A stretch of DNA of 64,000 bases from Paulinella micropora (lineage: Eukaryota; Cercozoa; Imbricatea; Euglyphida; Paulinellidae), in assembly GCA_019918135.1 (NCBI GenBank), contig WBZZ01002926.1, forward strand, positions 108,034 through 172,033. The letters run 5' to 3'. A program made the position numbers and the translations under genes. The stretch's first letter is position 1. Each line of letters opens with the position of its first letter. The notes under the pieces were generated by a model, which did not search any database, was not told the DNA's origin, and saw nothing but the letters and a program-made list of their open reading frames with translations. Of this stretch, positions 1 through 10,316 are shown one piece after another.

Positions 1-305
1 TGTTGGAGGAAATATATTGTTATGTGGCCGATATTAATTGCTATTAAGCGGACTTATTGGTGTAGTAATGTCATTACGTGACATGAATTTAACGCCATAT
101 ATCTTAGTCAAATGTGTCTTTCTCCTGGACTAAAATAACAAATTTGTATCTGAATTTTTTACATTAAATTGTATTCCAGTACAGTATGGAAATCGATTTC
201 ATAAACGGACTTCCAGCACTTAACTTGTGAACCATAGCAGATACTATCGTCAAACAGTTGTGTAGGCTGTAAAAGAATGTATTTAATTTGAGAACAAGGA
301 AGTAC
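1..305. other. Retrotransposon flank, no gene seen
   Basis: AT-rich sequence beyond the stop of the recombinase. It probably holds the 3' untranslated or terminal-repeat part of the minus-strand retroelement. I could not find a copy of it beyond the other end of the element (5.2-5.6 kb), so the terminal repeat type (inverted as in DIRS, split direct as in Ngaro/PAT) is unresolved. No open frame or RNA gene is visible. Confidence 0.4.
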
Positions 306-1333
306 CTAGGTAATTTTAACTCCTGCCTGCAGAACGCTCGTAATGGCCAGTTTGTTTTCTAAACTGACGTCGCGCACGTATTTGAACACACATGTACCTT
401 TGTCCGACCACAATCCTTGCCTCCTGATTGCGTATATTTTCATCCCAACCTTGCCGCTTCGGTGGTTGAACCAATTCTATTGGAATGTGATGCATATATA
501 ACTGGATCTAATCCTATGCGTGCCACTTGCTCTTTCAGAATGCTGGATGGTGTTTTGCTGTTTAAATGCTCCAGACTGTTTCGCTCGATTTTGAAGAAAA
601 GAGGCGAACTATCTGTGAATGAACCTCGAAATAATTCTTTCATGGACTGCAAGTATGCCCGAACCCATTTGACAGCGCAGAATATTTCTGTGCCTTGTCC
701 GACGTACACCAGCTTCTCACCCTTGTCGTTCTTGAGGTGCCTCAGGCGGAGTACCATGTATTCGCATGGGATGTTGTTTATTGCAGTCGTGTGGAACCAT
801 ATATCCTCCACCTTAAGTGCAGTGACATTGCCCACTCTTGTCATAGAGATCCATTGCAACAAGATCATGGTGCTGTTTCTGCTATCTCTCCAATCTTTGA
901 GGGGTAGCTGGAGTATCTTGAGTAGGTCGTCCCTCAACAGTGGATATTTGCCTTCCTTGCCCGGCGGGGCTTCTGCCACTGCTCTTTCCTTTGCCATTTG
1001 CACCAATGGGGTATCGGTGGGGTCACAATAAGGAAGTAGTACATACTGCGCCTTAATAGCGGCGAAGTGCCCTTTGATTGTACTCTCAGCGTATCCACTT
1101 TCACACATGTGTCTCAAGTAGTGAGCGACCGTCTCCGCTGTGGCCGGGAAATAGATTCGGTTGTGTGCAATGCACCAACTGACAAATTGCTTGCGTGATG
1201 CTGCGTATGCATCCATTGTTGACTGTCTTTTCTTGCCTTGGCTGGCCCATATTGCTATGTCAGCGTCATTAAGTACGACGTGGCCTATAATAATACAAAA
1301 AGATTTAATGAGCAAAATCAAACAGAACTGCAA
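306..1333 (-). pseudogene. Retrotransposon tyrosine recombinase, frameshifted
   Basis: This is a phage-integrase-family tyrosine recombinase that would integrate the circular cDNA of the retroelement. The N-terminal helical core-binding part includes the segment STMDAYAASRKQFVSWC. The catalytic domain has the first Arg in MTRVGNVTAL and the box II His/Arg pair in ASHSNRIGSTTEAA. The main frame stops at 440-442. The rest of the domain continues in another frame down to a TAG at 306-308 and contains the expected catalytic Tyr in a VFKYVRD context. A single-base indel near 440 therefore separates the catalytic Tyr from the rest of the enzyme. The ORF begins at 1333, just past the end of the RNase H frame (1351). 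Confidence 0.85.
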
Positions 1334-1350
1334 GCATGTGCCACTGAGGT

Positions 1351-3439
1351 CTATGTATATGGAGCGGATGTGTGTGCCATGTTGGTGCTAGCGTGTACGC
1401 TGCGGGTGGTAATGAGAATGAATCCTGCGCGTGTTCTATCACTTGTGGCCACCAAGGTCGTCCCCGCCATTGGGGTATCACAAACGCAATTCGCTTGCGT
1501 TCTTTCAGTGCGAGAAGGATTGACTGTCCTATTTGCCCAAAGTTCGGTGCCCACACGTCTTTGGTCGTCATTTTGCCATCGGTGGGTGATTGTTTTTATA
1601 ATGTCTGGGTGAACAGTCAAGTTAGTCAAGCCGGCAGTGAGTGCCTTTGAGTTTGCATCTGCCCTTGTGTTGAGCGATCGCTCCACCCATCCCCAGAGTT
1701 TGTTTTTGATGTTGAGCTGGTGCGTGTACACATCGTCAATGTTTTTGCACAGTTGCGTGAGGTGTGCGCATTTTGTTGAGCCGCCTTTCTGTAAGTCTAT
1801 CACAGCGTTAGCTGAGTCGAAGACAGTGAGCACTGTGTTGCGGTTGCTCAAGATGTGCTTAAAGTGTAGCGGAACCACTGTGGCCGCCCAGAGCTCTCTG
1901 TGAGTAGAAGAGGTGCCGATACATTCGGTGGGCAATGGTATGGTCACGTCCATGTTTAGTACATGGCCGCCCACTGCAAATTCCCCCGCGTCGAGCCTCA
2001 ACTCGATGTCCGTCCGTGCCTGGAAAATAGCTCGTTTGCACTTCAGTGTGTTTCGCAAAGTGTGAAGCCAGTATTGGAGTTCTTCACTGAGCTCCGACCC
2101 TGGTGGGGTGCAAACGGTTTCCCGTTCAATCCTCTTGCATTTTGTGACTGTCGCCAGCGTGACTCGCGTGAATAGCATTGCGTTCTGCAAAGCTAACTTT
2201 AACGCGATGATCGAAGCCGCTGTTGAGTGTAGCTGTTTGACCGATGCCCCATGAGCCGAGTGAACGTCGCTGAGTAGCTGGAGGGTTGAACGCAGTAGCC
2301 TCAACCTTTTTTCCTCCGGTACCCCGATCCAGCCTTCTTTGCTGTTAATGATGTAGCCCAAGTACTGTACTTCATGTGCTGGCTCCCAACACGTCTTCTC
2401 TGAGAGGGGAGGCCCAGGAGGCTGAAGAGTGCTTTCACGAACGCAGGTATGCCATCGTGTGTCCGGGCAAGTTTGATTCCGAACAAGAAATCGTCGGCGT
2501 ATTGCATACATAGTATGTTCAGGGCTCGGATCAGTCGCACCACTGCGCGCATTGTCTTTCCAAACCAAAACGGTGCAGTGCAGAAGCCGTTGAGCAATGT
2601 AGTGTTTTGATAAGTCTTGCCGTTGTGTCGGAATGCTGAGTAAGGTCTGCTTTGTCGTGATAGAGGAATCGAGTAGAATGCCCGTTTGAGGTCCACCACA
2701 AATAGCTTCGTGCCCGCGTCACCATCCAATACCAGTTGTAGGTCCTTTTCTAATGTCTCCATGGTGAAGGGAGCCTTTGCTTGAAACGAGTTACTAAAGC
2801 GCTTGTCGGTGCAGAGCTTCGTTTTCTTAATTCTTGCTGGATCCGCGAGCACTGTAGTGGTTCAATCATGATGCATTCCTCTTCACTAACAAAATCATAT
2901 CTGATTCCTCTTCCTATTTCGCGTTTGATCATATCGTTGATCTGTTCACTAACGAAATCTATATGCTCGAAATAGGAAGGATGGTTGGTGAAGTCTGTAG
3001 CTGGCGGTGTGAGTTCGAATGTCAGCTCAACCCCGTATGCTAGCCACGATAGGACTACGGGGTCTGTCCCAATCGCTTTCCAATATCTTAACTTTGCTTT
3101 GATAGCATGTGCAGGGTCAGTGGAATCAGCCCACGGGTTGCTGCGGTTGAGTGTTTCCCCCATTGTCATTAGCCGGTCGTGTGCTTCCTCCAAGGTGCAA
3201 GATGCGTAAATTTGAACGTCGATAGTAGGTGATCGAAGAAGTTCCGTCACATATGGAATTTCTACTTGCGGTATCGTCTGTTGCGATGGGCAGAAGTATG
3301 CAAGATGTCCGGTCTTTTTGCACCATACGCACTGCATGGTCCATGCGTATTCTTTGAACACTTTTGATTTCGGCGCTGATTTTGGTAAAAAGTCTGAAAT
3401 CTTGCCGACCAATTTCGGGTGTGAGTATCTGCCAGTCAC
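1351..3439 (-). pseudogene. Retrotransposon reverse transcriptase-RNase H, two frameshifts
   Basis: Three overlapping minus-strand frames make up one polyprotein. The first (3439 to ~2855) starts with a CCHC knuckle (CVWCKKTGHLAYFC) and continues into the N-terminal RT region typical of DIRS elements. The second (~2855 to ~2410) has fingers/palm motifs, DLKRAFYSIPL and the catalytic box MQYADDFLFG (YADD). The third (~2410 to 1351) has the thumb motif VQYLGYIINSKEGW and an RNase H domain (RLDAGEFAVGG, STHRELWAA, TVFDSANAV, NTRADANSK). The frame changes near 2855 and 2410 look like 1-base indels. Each domain is recognisable and keeps its active-site residues, so decay is recent or the indels are sequencing errors. 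Confidence 0.85.
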
Positions 3440-3796
3440 AGTAAGAGATAATCGTTTTTAATATTTAGTGATGGCCGAGTCGGTATTTCAATAAGCAAAC
3501 GTAATATTTTATTAAACTGCTGCCTGTCCGGCGCATTGTTACGTTCCTATTTGGCGTGTTGCAGTCGTTCTTTTGACTAGTCACTTTAAACCGGTGGCGT
3601 GTTGCCGTGCGAGTCTGACTTTATGAAGTGTTCAGAAATGCATCTCAAAGTAAGGATAATATATATATTTAATGCGTATGCACTGCTTTTTCTGTTGCAT
3701 GATGCATGGGCGTCAAGCTCGACTACATACGCAACTACTGCTCGTGCGGATGTGCGATGTGTATGTGTGTTTGTGAGCCGCAGTGTGCTTGAATGT
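3440..3796 (-). other. Spacer between gag and pol of the retrotransposon
   Basis: AT-richer sequence between the gag stop and the first in-frame Met of the RT frame. No independent gene is visible. The real pol start may lie here in another frame, because the knuckle-containing N-terminus of the RT frame has no strong start context. Confidence 0.35.
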
Positions 3797-5116
3797 TCAG
3801 TTAGTAGTACGCTGCGGGCGCAGATTGGGGTTCAGGGTCCAGCAGTGTTCTGCGGTGTGTCCGCGCTTGTGACAGTGGGTGCAAGATGCATGTGTGCGCG
3901 CGCTAGTGGGTATGTATGGTGGTGGCACTGCTGGGGTGACTGTTATGTACCCCGTCGGGTTTTGTGGTTGCGGTGCAGGGATCGCGTATTGCATGTGCGG
4001 CTGCTGCCCGTTTGATGGTACTGTGTATCCCGGGACGCCTGCCCACGCCAACGTTGGTGTAGTCACGTTGCTTTGAAGTGCTGCGATGTTGTTAGTATTC
4101 ACGCCGGGAGCAGTGCTTCTCTGTGGGCAGTCCTTCGCCCAGTGCTGTGGAGAGTAGCAGATACGGCACAGCCCCTTGCTGTGGCTGCCATATGGGTTTG
4201 CGGTGCTCTTCGAAGTATGTGCCCGGATGGGCTCACAGTAGGCTGCAACGTCACCCGCGATTCGCAGTCGCTTGGCTGCTTGTATGAATTTTTGTTCTGC
4301 CTTCCGCTGATAGAGGTGTCGGTCCGCCCATATCCATGGCCAGAGTAGCCAGCGCAGTTGCCATTGCGATGCATCAGCCAGCCGCTCTTGCTCGCTCTTG
4401 TAGTCCTTGCTCTCCAGTATCGCCATGATGATCTTCCCTCCCTGAAAGTAGTGTCGATGTACAGGCTTCTCTATGAGCTTCGCGTCCCGTTGCCCAGTCT
4501 CCTGCTTGGCTTGGAAGATCATTGCGTTGACTTGTTCAGATAGCCGGTTCGTTTGATCGGCGAAGGTAGAGTTGATTCCGGCCTGCAGTAGCTTCACCAT
4601 CTGCCCTAAGTCTGCGTTTGTAAGTGTGCGTGCTGTGGAGGTGAGTGCTGTGGAGGTGAGTGCAGTGGGATCAGTGGGAGCGGTGTTGGCGCAGCCCCCG
4701 AGAAACAAGGCTGCTCGTTGTAGTGCATCTTGCTGTCGTTGCAGTGTCGGTGCCCCATGGCCAGATCCGCCAGTGAGTTATGATGGTGATGATGGTGGCG
4801 ATGCGTGGGTGGTACCAGTGTTGTTGTTGCTGCTGCTGCTGCTAGCTGCGCTTCCGAGCGGTTTATCATGGCCGGCGCCTGTCGCTAGCGCTGGGATGCC
4901 GGTAGGGTTGCTTATAGTTGCCGCGCTTCCAAGTCCACTCGGATTGCACCCAGCCGCGTCGTGGTTGCCTCCCCATTGGTAGTCGTCGCAGTCGTCTCTA
5001 GCCTCCTCGTCTGCACGCATCTTCTTTGCAGATGGCTTCTTGATTCGCTTTGGCTTCTCGTTTGACATCGATTCTTGTAATGCCTTAAAAACGAAACTAG
5101 AAGCACTTTTGTGCAA
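3797..5116 (-). pseudogene. Retrotransposon gag-like protein with two CCHC knuckles
   Basis: One reading frame spans 5116-3797 (about 440 codons) and is interrupted by an in-frame TAA at 4778-4780. Start candidates are the ATG at 5116 and the ATG at 5068 (MSNEKPKRIKKPSAKK); the second opens a basic N-terminus and is preferred. Next comes a low-complexity Ser/Asn/Pro stretch (4780-4850), then a helical region, then two CCHC zinc knuckles near the C-terminus, CRICYSPQHWAKDC and CTHCHKRGHTAEHC. Each has the C-x2-C-x4-H-x4-C spacing of retroelement nucleocapsid. The protein would coat the element RNA in a virus-like particle. The stop is a substitution-type lesion, unlike the indels elsewhere in this element. 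Confidence 0.75.
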
Positions 5117-5174
5117 AACAAAAAATGCAAATCTGAGAGTGGTAAGGTTGTCTTACTAATCTTCAAATTTTCTC

Positions 5175-5194
5175 GCGGGAACGTTTGTTCCCGC
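5175..5194. repeat. Perfect short inverted repeat at the retrotransposon start site
   Basis: GCGGGAAC, a 4-base loop (GTTT), then GTTCCCGC: arms of 8 bp with perfect pairing. It sits where transcription from the TATA box at 5198-5204 should start. It could be an operator-like binding site or a 5' RNA hairpin. Confidence 0.45.
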
Positions 5195-5197
5195 TCC

Positions 5198-5204
5198 TTT
5201 TATA
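5198..5204 (-). promoter_or_regulatory. TATA box of the retrotransposon transcript
   Basis: On the minus strand the sequence reads TATAAAA inside GCTATAAAAGGAGC. It lies about 130 nt upstream of the preferred gag ATG (5068). The expected start site falls near 5170-5175, at the edge of the inverted repeat 5175-5194. Confidence 0.55.
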
Positions 5205-5639
5205 GCAGGAACAAAAATAATCAAGTCTATTCAAGAGTCTGCCCACTCTGCCTGATATGGAGAAAAAAGGACAAGCAAACGGGGGTGTGATTCAAAGCAT
5301 CCCACCCCCCTTTGCTTTTTAATTTTGCTATCGTTTGCCATTTTTGCCATATTCGTTCATATAAAAGAGATAACAGCATAAATCCCCATTTTTTACACGG
5401 GTAGTATAGGGTCGCACTTCGGGACACTTTTTCACGACACACTCAAAGGCAAAAGGGAAATGAGCCCGTGACCAAAACACGAAAACCTACAGATTTTCTC
5501 CCTGCCCAAAAAGTTGAATTTTGGTCAGGAGGAAAGAAGGCCAATTCGCTCCAAAACAATTTCCCGCTACATTCATCACTATCACTCATAAATCAAAAAT
5601 TACTTTTTTCTTTTTGTGTCGTTTGGTTTCAATTAATAT
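5205..5639. other. AT-rich spacer, no gene seen
   Basis: Mostly AT-rich unique sequence with a C-run (5305-5310). Two short open frames (about 70 codons on either strand) have no start context, composition or motif that supports coding. It links the retrotransposon to the AT-rich RING cassette. Confidence 0.4.
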
Positions 5640-5672
5640 TTTACATTTATAAAAATAATATTACATATATAT
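5640..5672 (+). repeat. 33-bp direct repeat, copy 1 (promoter-like)
   Basis: A perfect 33-bp match to 6319-6351. It contains TATAAAA (5648-5654) and a run of AT dinucleotides and ends 3 bases before the ATG of the RING gene, so it is probably that gene's core promoter. Confidence 0.8.
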
Positions 5673-5675
5673 AAG

Positions 5676-6316
5676 ATGCCAAACAACAGAAAACAAATCA
5701 AGTGTGCTAGCGATTTAAATAAGCTAGTCCTAGACAAATTCAAAGAGCTTAAATATGCTGGAGTTGTTCGTAGAGTTCATACATCAGAAGACATCAAAGA
5801 TGTTAAGACTGATATATTGTATTATTCCGTAAAATGCGAACATAATGATTTCATAAAACATAATTCTACAATTTCATTACAATATAAGCAAGTAAGAGAA
5901 AATATCGTATCACATAAGCACATAACATTAGCATTGATAGAGAAACTAAAAGATAAACCGCAATTTCATTGTAATATTTGTTTTGATACTGCTGATGTTT
6001 TGAGAAGATGCTGTAAGTGTCAATATGCGACTTGTGTGCGTGTCATCTGGAAAATAATTTAGTGTGTCCAATATGTAAAAATGTGAGCTCACCTAATTTA
6101 CATTTCATTCCTAGGTCTTCTATTTCTGAAAAAGATATAAAAAATAAAATTGCTTTTAATGTGCCATCTAAATGGATAAACCGAGATTTCTTAGATAGCG
6201 ATAGTCCACATTTTGATTTAATATGTGATATACTACAAACATATATGAACAGATTGACTTTATCGTGTATGCGATATGGGTTATCGGCTGAAGAAATGGT
6301 ATGTATTATTAAATAA
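5676..6316 (+). pseudogene. RING-finger protein, AT-rich, frameshifted
   Basis: The first frame (5676-6062) encodes about 128 residues, ending in the first half of a RING finger (CNICFDTADVLRRCCKC). The second half (DLCACHLENNLVCPICK) continues in another frame from about 6017 to a TAA at 6316. Together they show the C-x2-C ... C-x2-C order of a RING-type E3 ligase zinc site, split by a 1-base indel near 6010-6040. GC is roughly 30%, against about 70% in the gene on its right, so it has a different origin or mutational history. RING proteins are common in large invertebrate DNA viruses, but a cellular source is not excluded. No signal peptide or membrane helix is visible. Confidence 0.7.
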
Positions 6317-6318
6317 TT

Positions 6319-6351
6319 ATTTACATTTATAAAAATAATATTACATATATA
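6319..6351 (+). repeat. 33-bp direct repeat, copy 2, at the AT/GC junction
   Basis: Identical to 5640-5672. The match breaks at 6352, exactly where GC-rich sequence begins, just short of where a second copy of the RING start codon would be. This copy sits directly against the 3' end of the next minus-strand gene. Confidence 0.8.
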
Positions 6352-8376
6352 TCGTGGTCGATCAGCGCCGCGGCCATGCGGTCCTGCCAGCGCTTGTTCA
6401 CGGCCATAGGGATGTTGTCCACGAACCCGGTCTGGCGGATGTGGCGCGCCAGCCACGCCTGCACCTCGCCGACCCAGACCTCGTGCACGTGGCCCCCCGG
6501 CATGAGCGTGCCCAGCCTGTCCTGCAGCGTCGCCACCATCAGCAGGCGCAGCGGCTCGTTGCGCAGCTCCGTGGTGGCGGGCGCGAGCCGGATCAGCTCT
6601 TCCGCGCGGGCCCCCGCGTTCTTTTCCTCGTAGTACACGAAGGACCACTGGGCCTGGGGCCTGTGCTTGATGGGCTCGAAGTCCCTCCTAACGCTCGGCG
6701 CGCGCGGGGGCCCCGGGGCTAGTGCCGGTTTCGCCCGGCACAGGCCCGCCACGGGCAGCGCGTTGGCCGCCGACTGGTGCGAGGCTATCGTGTGCAGCCC
6801 CGCCCGGTCGGGCAGGGCGCACGCGGCCGCAGGCGCCGTCGTGACGCAGGCCAACACCCCCAGGCGCGCGACGAGCCTGGTCTGCCAGGCGGGGTGCGCC
6901 GTGAGCGCGTCGAAGCAACTCTTGACCACAGCATCGCAGTCGTAGTCCAGCACCACGAGCCTGGCGCCGTTGGGGCTGGCCAGGCAGAACTGTGCTAGCT
7001 GTTCGGCCAGCGCGCTGCTGTCTGCGCCGGTGACGACGAGGTCGAGCAGGCAGCCGGCCGCGTCGGCGGCGTTGGGCGGCGGGTGCGTCCACTGCACCCG
7101 TTGGCGGAAGGGCAGCAGAACCGGCCCCTGCAGCGACAGCGCACGCGCGCCGCCGCGCAGCAGCAGCAAGGGGGGAGAGTCCGCGCACAGGAGCCGGGCC
7201 CTGAGCTGCACGCCGCGCTTGTACCAGGACCGGTCCAGCACCGCGCCAGCCGGCGTCCCGGCCGGCACCGGGGGCGCACTGCCCGTTCCCGACCAGAACC
7301 GCTGCGCCGCGCCGTCCAGCCCGACCAGCAGCGAGCTGTCGTCCACGTCGTCGAGCTCGGTTGACGTTGGGCCGTGGCCGGCCGAGACAGACATCAGCGT
7401 GGCCGTCAGTGTGTACCAGAGGTTCAGGAAGCACGCGGTTTCTTCTTCTGTCTGGCAGCGGGCCCAGATCGGGCCCGGCGAGCCCATCAGTACGGTTTGG
7501 TACACGTTGCGGACCGCGCCCAGCTCCCAGGCCAGCGCGGGGAACGCGTCCGACAGCAGCTTCTCGCAGATGGCCAGGCCGCGCCCCGTGCCCTCCAGGC
7601 CGTGCGGCAGAACCGTACTGCTGGGCGGCAGCAGCACGTCGCAGGGCAGCATGACGCGGTAGTCGACGATGGGCTGCAACGACACCTCCTTGGCGCCCGG
7701 AACGACAGGCGCGCTCGGGTCCCACAGCAGCTGCAGTGAGTGCCGCGTGTTGTTTCTGCAGCAGACACCAACAGCCGTGCTGGCAGTTGGCGCCCGTCGC
7801 GACCCAGGCGAGCGGGAGCTCCAGGCGCAGCGCCGGGCCCACGGCAGAGCCCAGGTCGTGTTTCTGCCAGCAGACCAGCTCATCGTGGGACTCGGGGATT
7901 GTAAGCCGCCACAGTTCCGTTTCGCTCCCCCCGAGGCCGCGGCCTACGACCCAGATCTCGGGGGTATTTTTCGCTGGCCGGAGCCCGCTGATCTCGGTCA
8001 GGATGGCCGACGCCACGCGGGCCACCAGGAACATCGCCTCGGGCGGCGGGTGTTGCCAGCGGCCGGACACCGCGTCGCGCGCCGCGCCGAACGTCTTGAT
8101 GTAGGCCGCGCTGGCCTTGGTACGCTGGTAGTTCACGAAGGTCTCGCTGGCCTGCTGGTACGACAGGGCTATCTGGTGGTACACGCCCTTCGTCTCTGGT
8201 TCCAGCAGGTGTTGCAAGCCCCCTCCCGCGCCGCGTTCCTTGGACAGCAACGCATCCTCGACCATCTTCCACGTAGACAAGGTCGACTGCTGTAATTCAG
8301 TCCCGTTGCGGGCGCGGTTCGCCAGTTGGATCTGCATGATCACCGTGAACCATGCGGGCGGCTGCTTGGAAGGCAT
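6327..8376 (-). pseudogene. Unrecognised GC-rich viral-type gene, frameshifted, 3' end replaced
   Basis: I do not recognise the product (about 680 codons). The start is the ATG at 8376 (MPSKQPPAWFTVIMQIQ); the open frame extends upstream only through non-ATG codons. The coding frame switches between about 7790 and 7755: upstream the natural-looking protein is in one frame (ending near GANCQHGC), downstream in another (from about CCRNNTRHSLQLLWDP). Beyond that point the first frame turns into Arg/Ala/Gly shadow sequence. The protein is rich in Ala, Leu and Trp, with no obvious membrane helices or zinc sites. The last residues before the stop at 6327 are encoded by the AT-rich repeat copy, so the native C-terminus has been lost or replaced at the junction near 6352. 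It diverges from the gene at 8879. Confidence 0.65.
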
Positions 8377-8434
8377 CAATTGATTTTGTTTTCCCCTTCG
8401 ACGGCCCCCCAAGACTAGCTAAGAGAGCCCTCTG

Positions 8435-8436
<2 letters not shown>

Positions 8437-8513
<77 letters not shown>
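8437..8513. repeat. (GA)n microsatellite
   Basis: Uninterrupted GA dinucleotides for 77 bp in the divergent intergenic region between the genes at 8376 and 8879. Shorter GA runs occur in other intergenic regions (10189-10206, 27293-27315), always next to G or C homopolymers. Confidence 0.95.
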
Positions 8514-8514
<1 letters not shown>

Positions 8515-8878
8515 ACGGGGGCAAGCGCTAGAGATTTGCGAGCCGACAGTACCAAGAAAACCGCTGGAGCACTCCAAGTGAGGACAGCCAAGCAAAAAGC
8601 CCCCCCCCCCACTTTCCCCCCACCTTCGGCCCCCCCCCCCTTTTCTCACCTTTCCCCCACCTTCGACTCCCTCCCGTCCTTTGCTCCCGTTGCCAAGGTT
8701 TGCGAAATTTGCTTTTTTTTCCCTCCCGTCTTTCTTCTAATGCCCTCCTTTCCCCTTCCCTATTTCTTTCCCCCCCTTCAAAAGAAGAGTTCAGTCTTTC
8801 TTTTTACCGGCAAGCAAAAGAAAAGAAAAAAAAGATCTCTTGTCCTGCCCCACGTGTTTGTGGCAGCAGACTACGCCG
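8514..8878. other. Low-complexity intergenic region with C tracts
   Basis: Pyrimidine-rich on the plus strand, with two C runs of about ten bases (near 8600 and 8635) and an A-rich stretch just upstream of the ATG at 8879. No gene is visible. It is probably the shared upstream region of the divergent genes on either side. Confidence 0.5.
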
Positions 8879-9376
8879 ATGGCCAGCACCACAGCGCGCC
8901 CCGGGCTCGTGGAACACCGTAACCAGATAGAGCAACTAGCACGCCGGCTGGCAGAAGAGCTACGAAAGCTTGAAGACAGCACTCGTGAACACAAACTTTT
9001 ACTCAGTGATGTACAGAGGTTCTTGCAAGGCCCTCCGCCAGCGCCGGTCAGCTCGGACGACGATGCCTGGGAGGACAGGTGCTGGCGAAGAAGAAAGAGG
9101 CGGTCACCTTCTGCCGACGAAAAGAGCCCTCCGTTTGTGCCGGTAAGCCCGCCGACGGTAGTAGCCCCCGCGCCCCCTCCTGCTCCTCCTCCTGCCGCCA
9201 CAGCAGCGCCCGCGGGACGGTGGCGGAGGCCCCGGCGGTCTAACAGGCGGTCCTCGGACCGCCGGGGCGGGCGCCGCCACAGCCCGGCCGGCCGGCAGGG
9301 CAGTTCTCGCCGCGTGGCTCGTTACCCCAGACCTTTCTGCGATTATGACCGGCCGCGCCCCGAGTGGCACGCCTAA
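8879..9376 (+). CDS. Small basic coiled-coil protein, probable DNA-binding
   Basis: 165 residues. The ATG at 8879 (MASTTARPGLVEHRNQ) is the first ATG in the frame. Residues 12-45 form an amphipathic helix (IEQLARRLAEELRKLED), likely a coiled coil for self-association. The centre carries an acidic patch (SSDDDAWED) followed by RRRKRR, a nuclear-localisation-like cluster. A Pro/Ala-rich linker (about 95-120) leads to an Arg-rich tail (RWRRPRRSNRRSSDRRGGRR). The layout fits a virion core or nucleic-acid-packaging protein, but no family is recognised. The neighbouring gene at 9457 is convergent, with about 80 bp between them. Confidence 0.65.
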   Translation: MASTTARPGLVEHRNQIEQLARRLAEELRKLEDSTREHKLLLSDVQRFLQGPPPAPVSSDDDAWEDRCWRRRKRRSPSADEKSPPFVPVSPPTVVAPAPPPAPPPAATAAPAGRWRRPRRSNRRSSDRRGGRRHSPAGRQGSSRRVARYPRPFCDYDRPRPEWHA

Positions 9377-9456
9377 TCAGCCGTACTAGTGGCTCCGCTC
9401 TTATGCTGTGGCCTTTTTTTTTGTTTTTAAAAGAAAAATGTCTTTCACTCATGTTG

Positions 9457-9950
9457 CTAACGGTCTCCCGTGGTTTGCACTAACGAAGAAGCAAGTCTGG
9501 CCAGCGCCTCCCGCATCTCCTCGGCTATCCCGTCGCGCTGGATCTCGCACAGTGCCAGCCTGGCTTTGAACACCAACGCCCGTGCGTTTGCCTTGGTTAC
9601 GCTAGGCTCCTGCAAGCAGCTAGCGAGGCTCAGCAGCCGGTGACAAAGGGTGATTAGGCCCCGTAAGGAGTCGAGGCCCTGCCGGATCTGCGCTGACTTG
9701 CGGATAACACTGGCCTGTCCTTCTGGTGTGGCCAAACTTTCGGTAATAGCCAAGCAAAGCTTGCTGAGTTCTTCTGTCAGGCTCGGGCTCTCGACCACGG
9801 GCGCTCCTTGCGCACCGTTGGAGACCTCCTTGGCGTTCGCCTGAAAGGAGGGTTGCTGCTCGGGTGGGGGGGGGGGGGGGGGCTCTGATGGCGCCTCTTT
9901 TTGCGGCGGCCCGTCTCTTTGAGTCTGGAATCGTGGTCGGCCTCCGACAT
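9457..9950 (-). pseudogene. Nuclear-type helical protein, frame broken at a 17-G tract
   Basis: The likely start is the ATG at 9950 (MSEADHDSRLKETGRRKKRRH), which opens with a clear basic nuclear-localisation-like cluster. That frame runs into a Pro tract encoded by 17 consecutive G on the plus strand (9866-9882). After the tract the convincing protein continues in a different frame (EQQPSFQANAKEV to ASSLVQTTGDR, stop at 9457), which is predicted almost entirely helical. The upstream extension of that second frame (to 10305) is Gly/Pro low-complexity sequence and is probably not coding. The homopolymer could be a sequencing length error, a real mutation or a slippage site. The function is unknown. 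Confidence 0.55.
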
Positions 9951-10316
9951 CAGCGCTTTCTTTTTTTTTTCCTTCTTGTGCTGCAAAATCCCAGCCCGTG
10001 AAATTTATGCCCGCCCGTCTCGCTGCCTCCCTTCCCGTCCGTCTTTTTGTGCGAGTTCGGCTGCTCCCCCCCCCCCCCCCCCGAGTGGGGAGGGGAAGTC
10101 TTTTTTTTTGGTTTGGATTTTGGTTGGGGGAGGGCGCTCGAGGGGGGGGGGGGAGTGCGAAGAAGGGAAGGTCTTGGTTTTTTAAAAGAGAGAGAGAGAG
10201 AGAGAGAAAGTGGAGGGAGGGAGGCGGTTTTGGAAATTTAAAATCTATCTCCCCCCCCCCCCCGACAAGCCTCTTCCCGCCTTTTTCCCTGCCCCAGCCA
10301 CCCAAAAAAAGGCCGG
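9951..10316. other. Low-complexity intergenic region between divergent genes
   Basis: It contains C tracts near 10066-10082 and 10251-10263, a G tract near 10143-10153, a short GA run (10189-10206) and a TTTAAAAGAG motif (10180-10190). No gene is supported. It is the common upstream region of the genes starting at 9950 (minus) and 10317 (plus). Confidence 0.5.

Larger units (their letters stand above)
306..5204 (-). mobile_element. DIRS/Ngaro-type tyrosine-recombinase retrotransposon, degenerate
   Basis: On the minus strand the order is TATA box, gag-like ORF with zinc knuckles, reverse transcriptase plus RNase H, then tyrosine recombinase. This order, with a tyrosine recombinase instead of a DDE integrase and without LTR-type protease/integrase, is diagnostic of the DIRS order of retrotransposons. 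The coding capacity is broken by one in-frame stop in gag, two frameshifts in RT-RNase H and one frameshift in the recombinase, so this copy is presumably non-autonomous. Outer limits are approximate because no terminal repeat could be matched by eye. Confidence 0.85.

Noticed and set aside
417-1031. Plus-strand 204-codon frame opposite the recombinase
   Set aside because: The minus strand has clear tyrosine-recombinase motifs; the plus frame has none.
5227-5674. Two ~70-codon frames between the retrotransposon and the RING gene
   Set aside because: No motif, no Kozak start, AT-rich random-looking composition.
8419-8649. Ser-Leu-repeat ORFs across the GA run
   Set aside because: They are translations of a dinucleotide microsatellite with no start context or flanking coding sequence.
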